This document shows, one piece after another, positions 58,080 through 64,000 of a stretch of DNA of 64,000 nt (position 1 is its first letter; each line of letters opens with the position of its first letter). The DNA comes from Iris pallida (taxonomy: Eukaryota; Streptophyta; Magnoliopsida; Asparagales; Iridaceae), in contig JANAVB010015600.1 in assembly GCA_029216955.1 (NCBI GenBank), positions 25,556,510-25,620,509 on the forward strand, read 5' to 3'. Below the pieces are notes generated by a model. The model did not search any database. It saw nothing but the letters and a program-made list of their open reading frames with translations, and had not been told where the DNA came from. A program made the translations under genes and the position numbers.

Positions 58080-58262
58080 CAGTCTTCATGCGGCAGGCAG
58101 TTGTGACCGCATAGGCTTTTTTTATGCGGCAGGAAGTTTTAGCCGTATGGATATTCTTCATGCGGCTGGCAGTTTCAGTCGCATAAGTATCGTGCATGCG
58201 GCTGACAATCTTGGCCGCATGAGCATCGTGCATGCGGCTGGCAGTTTTGTCCGTATGGGTGT
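58080..58262. repeat. 36-bp tandem repeats with inverted GCCGCAT pairs
   Basis: Five units of about 36 bp, each with CATGCGGC on one side and GCCGCATG (or CCGTATG) about 11 bp further, forming inverted pairs inside the coding frame. Confidence 0.85.
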
Positions 58263-58640
58263 TCGGCTTCTTCTTGGAGCACATAGAATCACTCTTTGTC
58301 CCTGCAAGTCCAGCATCGTAGTGCTTTCCTCTGCCATACTTGGGGACAGCAAACTTCTCTATGGCTTGAAGTGGGGCCGTATGAGAATCGCCTTCGCCGT
58401 CTTGGGCAGTAGAGAGTACTCCGTCCAGGGCCTGGGCCTGGGAAGGAGCAAATGATTTTGGCCTCCACTCCCTATGAGCCTTCTTTGTGCGGGTTCGCTT
58501 CTGGACCGGGCCAGCGCTTCCTTCGGAGAGCATTTCTTCGAACGCCTGCTGGTCGAAGCGGACGACCATCTTTTGTTGTGTGGAGCCAAGTTTGGCTGCA
58601 TCCGATTGCGTCACCAACTCCTCAGTCGTGGAGAAGTTTG

Positions 58641-58658
58641 TCCCCAGCAGAGTCGCCA
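58641..58658 (-). other. Primer binding site of E2
   Basis: Minus strand TGGCGACTCTGCTGGGGA begins 3 nt after the 5' LTR. The TGG pairs with tRNA CCA; sequences of this kind (TGGCGACT..GGGG) are found in Ogre/Tat elements and have been related to tRNA-Arg. The tRNA identity is not verified. Confidence 0.7.
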
Positions 58659-59023
58659 TCGTGTTTGCCATAAAATATAAAAGAACAAAACAATTATCGG
58701 AGGACTGGACTTTTACTTCATAATACAAACTCGCTTGTACAAAGAAAGCCTAGGGATGAAAGCCGAGGTACAACAATCTAAGTACAATTGTTTATTTTAG
58801 ATTCTGGGGGGTGACGATAGAGGTTCGGGAAAGCGACGGCCGCTCTGCTTTACTCCTTGGACGATCGGGTGCAGCCTTGGCTCTGTAGAAGAACTGCTTG
58901 GCGTTGGTGAAGGAATACTCTCCTTTCGATCTCTGGATATTCTCTCTCTGGCTTTTTGGATCTCTGTGTCTTCTTTTTTTTAATAGACTCTTTCTTCTCT
59001 CCTCGCAAGGGAATGGCACCTTG

Positions 59024-59034
59024 CTATTTATAAG
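59024..59034 (-). promoter_or_regulatory. TATA box of E2 5' LTR
   Basis: Minus strand CTTATAAATAG, downstream (in transcription) of the motif cluster. The 3' LTR equivalent at about 32213-32223 reads CATATAAATAG. Confidence 0.65.
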
Positions 59035-59353
59035 AGTGGGGGGCATCACTAGGGTTTGCAATGATTGCCCATTCTCAAAAGTCGACGGCTAAGGATCAAT
59101 GAATCTGGGCCGCTCATCTTGAATATAATAGATTTGAGCAATTAATGTGATTGCGTCAAATCTCTGTCGGTAGTTAATGATGATTGACATAAATCCTCAT
59201 GATTTGCTATGTCAATCTCAGATTTCCTGCCACGTGTTCAATTTGCTTGATTGCAAATGATCTGATTTGATCCCAATACTTCTTTGGGATTTGTTGATGA
59301 ATCTTGATCGATTTGATGCCACGTGTCTTAACCGCGAACCACTTAGGAAATCT

Positions 59354-59960
59354 GAACCGCATGAGGATTGCTCCCCATTGAGCCGCATAAGGCTGGCCAT
59401 GTGTCAAGTCTGCTTGGGAGTGGTCCCTGATCGTTTGAACCGCATGGTGATGATCTGAGCCGCATGAGCGTAGGTGACCGCATGATGGGTGGCTTCTCAG
59501 TGAGTCGCATGAAGATGGTCCTCGTGAGCCGCATGGGGTAGCCTCTGCCTGACCGCATAGGATAACTTCGATCTAAGCCGCATGGGGTGGTCTCCACTTG
59601 AGCCGCATGGGATAACTTCGATCTGAGCCGCATGGGATGGTCTCCACTTGAGCCGCATGCGACTGTCCACGTGTCAAGGCCGCATGAAGTTTCTGGATTT
59701 CGGAAGATTGTGTCAGAGATTTCCTTTGTTTTCCTAGGAGTCATTATTGTATCTTTGTGTCAGAGCTGTTATCTGTCAGAGCTGTCAGCCATCAAGGCAT
59801 TAAATGCAGTAAAAGACAAAAGGAAGAGCTGTTGCAGGCCACGTGGCTCCCCCATGTGCCGTATGGAACTATTCGAGCCGTATAGACGCTTTGAACCGCA
59901 TGGGTTCCTGAACCGCATGGGGTCTCTGAGCCGCATAGGGCTCCCTAGCCGCATGGATCT
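59354..59960 (+). promoter_or_regulatory. GCCGCAT motif cluster in E2 5' LTR
   Basis: About 19 copies of GAGCCGCATG and variants in 600 bp, in the same order as in the 3' LTR, within the presumed U3. Confidence 0.8.
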
Positions 59961-59987
59961 TTCTTTTTTCTTTTCCATGCTTTTACA

Positions 59988-59992
59988 CACCC
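59988..59992. repeat. TSD (CACCC) of E2, right copy
   Basis: Matches 31850-31854. Confidence 0.92.
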
Positions 59993-60143
59993 TAAACCAA
60001 AACAAACCAACCCAAGCCGAACCCAAGTCAAAATAAACTAAAATAAACCAAGTCATACAAGATTAAGCTAGGCAAGTCTGATTACGGGTCAAAATTCTGT
60101 ACACGTATACTGAAAATACGTATAACGAAAAACGGAGGTGACA
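59993..60143 (-). repeat. E3 3' LTR, inner (right) part
   Basis: Continues the LTR interrupted at 31854 and ends GGAGGTGACA at 60143, directly followed by the purine tract. Confidence 0.82.
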
Positions 60144-60157
60144 ATGCTACCCACCTT
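60144..60157 (-). other. Polypurine tract of E3
   Basis: Minus strand AAGGTGGGTAGCAT just before the LTR start TGTCACCTCC; the same core as E1. A TCCTC-rich GAGGACGAAATTC word precedes it, as in E4. Confidence 0.8.
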
Positions 60158-60309
60158 AAAAGAATTTCGTCCTCATAATTTAATCAAGAGACTAGAGATG
60201 TCGAGCAAGCTATACTAATCACAAGCAAGTTATAACTAAGCAATAAATTAAGCAATCATTCATGCAAGCAATGAAGTTGAAGACATAAGGCATAAGAAGA
60301 CATTATACC
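60158..60309. other. E3 3' untranslated segment
   Basis: AT-rich spacer between the pol stop and the polypurine tract; repeated AAGCAAT/CAAGCAA words, no ORF. Confidence 0.6.
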
Positions 60310-61600
60310 TTACGAGTCAAGCAGGTCGGGATATCGCGATCGGATATCATCCTCACGCTCCCACGTTGACTCACCCAAAGAGTGATGACCCCAAGCAACA
60401 TGGACTAACTTGATAGTCTTGTTCTTGATTATCTTCTCTCTTCGGTCCAATATGGATACGGGTCTCTCCTCATACGAAAGGTTGGTACCAACACCCAATT
60501 CCAAATGATCAAGGATATGACTCGAATCCGGGATATACCGTCACAAATAGGATACATGGAAGACATCATGTACCTCACATAACGATGGTGGAAGAGCAAG
60601 ACGATAGGACACATTACCAACTCGCTGCAGAATATCAAACGGCCCTATATACCTACGACTGAGCTTTTCTCGCATGCCAAAACGAATGACGCCACGGGTA
60701 GGCGAGATTCTAAAGAATACGTGGTCGCCGACAAAAAACTCAGGAAACGTCGATGGCAATCGGCCCAATGACGTTGGCGATCTTGTGCAACTCGAAGATG
60801 ATCTCTAACTTGTCTGACCACCTCAATAGTTCGCATTACCATCTCTGGTCCAAGCATTTGCCTCTCGCCGATATCATCCCAAGCTAAAGGAGATTAGCAC
60901 TTCCTGTCGTACAAGGCTTCCAAGGGTGCCATCTGGATACTGGCCTGGAAACTATTATTATAGGAGAACTCTACGAGATGCAGGTGATCTTCCCACGAAC
61001 TACCGAAGTCGAGTGTATATGACCCCAACATATCTTCAAGAGTCTAGATCGTACGTTCTGACTGACAATCTTTCTGCGGATGGTAGGCTGAACTGAACTT
61101 GAGATAAGTCCCCAAACTTTTCTGAAGACTCTGCCAAAAGTACGATATGAATCTTGAATCTCTGTCGGATACAATACTGACTGGTACTCCATGCAACCTG
61201 ACTATCTGCCTAAGGTACATCTCTACAAGCTGATCCGTCGACTGACCGATTCTGAAAGGGATAAAATAAGCTACCTTGGTGAGTTTGTCAACTATAACCC
61301 AGATAGCATCTCTCCCAGCTGGGGATCTAGGTAATCTAGTTACAAAATCTATGGTAATGTACTCCTATTTCTATTCTGGGATCGGTAAAGGTTGAAGAAG
61401 TCCAGCTGGTCTCTGATGTTCGGGCTTAACTTGCTGACAAACCAAACAATGAGAGACAAACCGGGCTATCTCCCTCTTCATGCCATTCTACCAAAAATGT
61501 TGTCGAATATCATGATACATCTTCGTACCGCCGGAAAGAATCGAATACTGAGAACAGTGAGCTTCTGCCATGATCTTCTGTCTGATATTACCACTGGGTA
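60310..61600 (-). pseudogene. E3 integrase with C-terminal chromodomain-like end
   Basis: Minus strand, in several frames. Core: [20 protein letters not shown] (second Asp), SAYHPQKDCQSERT then TAG then TLEDML (Glu region), [15 protein letters not shown]-terminal: MLGPEMVMRTIEVVRQVRDHLRVAQDRQ, VFFRISPTRGVIRFGMREKLSRRYIGPF, VHDVFHVSYL, and finally YEERPVSILDRREKIIKNKTI, VHVAWGHHSLGESTWERED and RSRYPDLLDS. This is the end that E4 has lost, giving the typical Tekay C-terminus. Stops and frame changes (61045 region, 60520-60660) make it non-functional. Confidence 0.85.
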
Positions 61601-61619
61601 CACAAAGATGCCTTCCTTG

Positions 61620-62546
61620 TCAAAGTGTACCATCTTCATGAATATATAACTCTGATCTTCGTCCAGCTACACATTCTGCCCTAAGCCGCCGAAGCTTAGA
61701 ATCCATTGACTGAGTTAACTTGATCCTCTCAACTATACTGGAATGAACTTGCATACTAGCCATCAATCCCACATTGGAAGGAAGAACTAATTCTATTCCC
61801 ATCTTTTGAAGATCTGCTAACAATTCTGGCTGTGTTGTTAGAAAGTAAACTCCGGCTCTCCTGCTCAATGCATCTGCTACTACGTTGGCTTTTCCAGGAT
61901 GATAATACAAGTTGATGTCATAATCCACAAGTAGCTCTAGCTATCTCCTCTGACGTATGTTAAGATCCTTCTGGGTAAACACATAGTTAAGACTCTTGTG
62001 GTTGGTGAAAATTTCCACCCGATCTCTATACAGGTAATGCCTCCACAGCTTTAGCTTGAAAACTATCGCTGCAAACTCCAAGTCGTGAGTTGCGTAGTTC
62101 CTCTCATGATCACGCAGCTGACGTGATGCATAAGCTACTACCTTCCCATGCTGCATCAAGACACATCCTAATCCCTTGCCGGATGCGTTGTAATAAGCTA
62201 AAAATCCTCCAGTCCCATCCGAAAGCGTGAGAATGGGTGCCATCATCAATCTCTGCTTCAACTTCTCGAATGAACTCTGACACTCTGCTGTCCAAGTAAA
62301 CTGCACTTCCTTACGGGTCAACTGCGTCAATGGCGCTAAAATTCGAGCGAAGTCTGACACAAATCGTCGGTAATAGCCGGTCAATCCAAGGAAACTCTGA
62401 ACTTCCACGACAGTGCTAGGTACTGGCCATGTTTCTATAGCCACTATCTTCTGGGGGTCTACTTCCACTCCACCTCTGGTGATGATGTGACCTAAGTATG
62501 AGATACGATCCAACCAAAACTTGTACTTACTGAACTTCGCGTACAA
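61620..62546 (-). pseudogene. E3 RT end and RNase H
   Basis: [42 protein letters not shown], then RNase [75 protein letters not shown] then a TAG (61941-61943) in place of Trp, then [15 protein letters not shown]. Two catalytic Asp positions are Asn (YYNAS for YSDAS; FTNHKSL for YTDHKSL), as G-to-A changes would give. Confidence 0.87.
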
Positions 62547-63130
62547 CTGGTGCTCCCTGAAATTTGAAGAACTATATAGAGATGCTGCTCATGCTCTGCT
62601 TTACTCTTGCTATATACTAAGATGTCGTCTATAAACACTATTATGAACTGGTCCAAATAGGGCATGAAGATACGATTCATGAGGTCCATGAATACGGCTG
62701 GCGCATTGGTCGCTCCAAATGGCATAACAAGGAACTACCAATATCCGTACCTCGATCTGAATACTGTCTTCGGGATGTCTTGCTCTCTGACTCTGATCTG
62801 ATGGTACCCTGACTACAAATTAATCTTCGAGAATAATGTCGCTCCTTTGAGTTGATCAAATAAGTCATCTATCCTTGGTAGAGGATATTTGTTCTTGATT
62901 GTTACAGAGTTCAAGATACAATAATCAACACATAATCTTGACGTACCATCCTTCTTCTTCACAAGAAGCATCGGGGCTCCCCAAGGTGATCAGCTAGCAT
63001 GAATGAATCTTTTGGTTCTATGTTCTTCAATCATCTTATACAAGATCTCCAACTCTGAAGGCGTTATCCTATAGACTCTCGCTGACACTGGTGCTGATCC
63101 GGGAATCAAATCAATGGTGAACTCGATCTC
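62492..63130 (-). pseudogene. E3 reverse transcriptase core
   Basis: [15 protein letters not shown] and [25 protein letters not shown] (about 62860-62985), then a degraded stretch, then [20 protein letters not shown] and the catalytic box [19 protein letters not shown] (about 62610-62725). Two or more frame changes lie between the blocks. Confidence 0.85.
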
Positions 63131-63343
63131 TCTCTCTCTGGGGGCATGCCTGGAAGTTCTTCGGGAAATACGTCAGGAAACTCTTCTATAACTCTGGGAA
63201 ACTGAACTGCTGCTGCTACTGCCATCCGCAACACTGGAAAGAAGGTTCTACTCTGCCTCGAAAAAATAAAAACTCTGGCTCACCAGGAATACTAAAATAA
63301 TCTTACCGATATGGAAATCTATTCTAGCATACTGGTCCCTCAA
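63131..63343 (-). other. E3 protease-RT connecting region, decayed
   Basis: Corresponds to the region between protease and RT; short matches to GLPPER/IDLIPGSAPVS-type sequence can be read on the minus strand (ERERE..EFTIDLIPGSAPVSARVYRI, 63060-63140), but frames are broken. Confidence 0.55.
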
Positions 63344-63922
63344 CTAATCCATTCTTAGGACCACATCATAATCGGCCATCGAGGATTCTATCAACCTAGC
63401 GGGAAACTCTCTACCGCTAACTACGATTCGACACGAGGGAAATACTCTATCTACTCCCACAAGACTGCTACCAGTAAGTATATTGAGCCTTACTGATAAT
63501 GACTCGGGCTCCAGTCCTATCCGTGTTACGAATCGTGCAGACATAAATGAATACGATGTACCCGAATCAAATAATACTGATGCAGGAAAAGAGTTGATGA
63601 GAATGGTACCTGCCACCACCTCACCTGATGCCAACTCCTCCTCTACGGTCAACGCCATCGCTTGACCTTGCCCTCTGGGTGCTGGTCCCCTCTGCTGAAA
63701 ACCTCTCTGGCGGTTCTGAATCTGAGCTTGGACCTGGGCATACTGCTGCGGTCTCTGCTGCTGGAATGCTTGAGCCTGAGGCAAAAATGGCCTCGAAGGC
63801 CGGTACTGCTGCTGTACTGGTACTGGTCCCCTCACCGAGGGACTAGTTAGGGTTGATGATGAACTGGCCCTGTACGGACAAGACCCTATCATGTGATCCG
63901 ATACCCTACAAGCCAAGCACAA
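63344..63922 (-). pseudogene. E3 gag C-terminus and protease
   Basis: Minus strand: CCHC knuckle CLACRVSDHMIGSCP (C-X2-C-X4-H-X4-C), Gln-rich linker (QQYRPSRPFLPQAQAFQQQR), then the aspartic protease with SVLFDSGTSYSFMSARF (DSG catalytic motif), ending YDVVLRMD just before a stop at 63344. A preceding knuckle (CTYCGEP, stop, YVVSECH) is read at 63930-63985. The two-finger arrangement parallels E4. The rest of gag and the 5' LTR are beyond the window. Confidence 0.87.
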
Positions 63923-64000
63923 TCCCTGTGCTCTATGACATTCTGATACTACATATCATGGCTCCCCACAATAAGTACAGCCCATTGTGGAAGACTGCCT

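Larger units (their letters stand above)
56872..58659 (-). pseudogene. E2 5' ORF / gag N-terminal extension
   Basis: Open frame from ATG 58659-58657 (MATLLGTNF) to a TAA at 57421-57423, continuing in the same frame to 56872. No known domain. It contains five 12-residue repeats (SRMHDAHAAKIV, SRMHDTYATETA and variants; DNA 58080-58262), a Ser/Lys-rich middle, a Cys cluster (NCCCSN) and an acidic stretch (DTADTDVPEDVHDSQDEESS). The ATG overlaps the PBS, and the frame is open back into the LTR. Ogre-type elements carry an extra ORF before gag; alternatively this is simply a long gag N-terminus with one nonsense change. Confidence 0.65.
31855..59987 (-). mobile_element. E2: Tat-lineage (Retand/Ogre-like) Ty3-gypsy element with antisense gene
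   Basis: Minus-strand element, about 17.5 kb without the nested E4, bounded by LTRs 31855-33199 (3') and 58662-59987 (5') with TSD CACCC. Order in transcription: 5' LTR, PBS (58658-58641), 5' ORF/gag N-terminus, gag, protease, RT, RNase H, additional RNase H, integrase without chromodomain, tandem-repeat arrays (39420-38684), an antisense spliced gene, polypurine tract and 3' LTR. Two RNase H-like regions, the non-chromodomain integrase and the antisense ORF are features of the Tat clade. All pol ORFs carry stops or frameshifts. Confidence 0.92.
58662..59987 (-). repeat. E2 5' LTR (1,326 bp)
   Basis: Plus-strand ends TGTTTGCCAT and GCTTTTACA, followed by TSD CACCC (59988-59992). The promoter side (high coordinates) carries the GCCGCAT cluster. 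A minus-strand TATA box CTTATAAATAG lies at 59024-59034, so U3 would be roughly 59987-59000 and R-U5 the rest. Confidence 0.93.
29367..64000 (-). mobile_element. E3: Tekay/Del-like Ty3-gypsy element, partial, split by E2
   Basis: Minus-strand element running off the right edge. Its 3' LTR has plus-strand ends TGTCACGCCCC (29367) and GGAGGTGACA (60143), and is interrupted at 31854 by the whole of E2 with TSD CACCC. Next to the LTR is the purine tract AAGGTGGGTAGCAT (minus, 60144-60157). From 60310 upward follow chromodomain-like C-terminus, integrase, RNase H, RT, protease and gag zinc fingers in the order protease-RT-RNase H-integrase of Ty3/gypsy. Several stops and frame breaks make it defective. 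Confidence 0.9.

Noticed and set aside
41422..60000. Endogenous pararetrovirus
   Set aside because: Integrase domains, LTR pairs and 5-bp TSDs identify Ty3/gypsy retrotransposons; no movement protein or coat protein seen.
60310..60857. Separate small genes between 60310 and 60857
   Set aside because: They are frame-broken pieces of the E3 integrase C-terminus (GPFDIL, VFHVSYL, YEERPVSILDRR).

Overview
The window is a block of nested transposable elements from a land plant, most likely an angiosperm with a large, repeat-rich genome. The evidence is the element types: plant L1-type LINE with a DUF4283/zinc-knuckle ORF1, CACTA (En/Spm) transposon with Transposase_21, DUF4218, DUF4216 and Transposase_24 proteins, and Ty3/gypsy elements of the Tekay/Del-like and Tat (Retand/Ogre-like) types. 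I found no host gene, tRNA, rRNA or CRISPR array. Nearly every coding region is broken. Calls rest on reading motifs and on matching terminal repeats and target-site duplications (TSDs) by eye.

Layout. (1) 1-4241: LINE on the minus strand, cut by the window's left edge, with an intact 513-codon open ORF2 segment; it abuts a (TA)n tract. (2) 4242-28643: a minus-strand non-autonomous LTR element (LARD-like, here E1). Its 3' LTR remnant is 4242-6840, its pol-less interior 6841-9676 plus 24163-24265, and its 5' LTR 24266-28643. A solo LTR of a diverged sister family (9677-24162, TSD AGTAC) sits in that interior, and a 9,336-bp CACTA transposon (12984-22319, TSD ATC) sits inside the solo LTR. (3) 28644-29366: remnant of a second CACTA transposase gene. 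(4) 29367 to beyond 64000: a minus-strand Tekay-like element (E3). Its 3' LTR was split by a minus-strand Tat-type element (E2, 31855-59987, TSD CACCC), which was itself split by a plus-strand Tekay-like element (E4, 41422-52005, TSD GGGTT).

E2 is the most interesting unit. Besides gag-protease-RT-RNase H-(additional RNase H)-integrase on the minus strand, it carries a long N-terminal extension or extra ORF before gag whose ATG overlaps the putative primer binding site. Between integrase and the 3' LTR it has two tandem-repeat arrays and a complete spliced gene on the opposite (plus) strand, with TATA box, first intron, further GT-AG introns, plant-mobile-domain-like protein, coiled-coil tail and AATAAA. 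A short motif, GCCGCAT, is repeated dozens of times in both LTRs, upstream of the antisense promoter, in its first intron, and as inverted pairs in the 5' ORF.

The order of insertion read from the nesting is: old CACTA fragment, then E3, then E2, then E4 on the right; E1, then the sister LTR (reduced to solo), then CACTA, on the left, with the LINE joining E1's 3' LTR at the TA tract. Premature stops in several elements look mostly like C-to-T changes, as expected for old methylated repeats.
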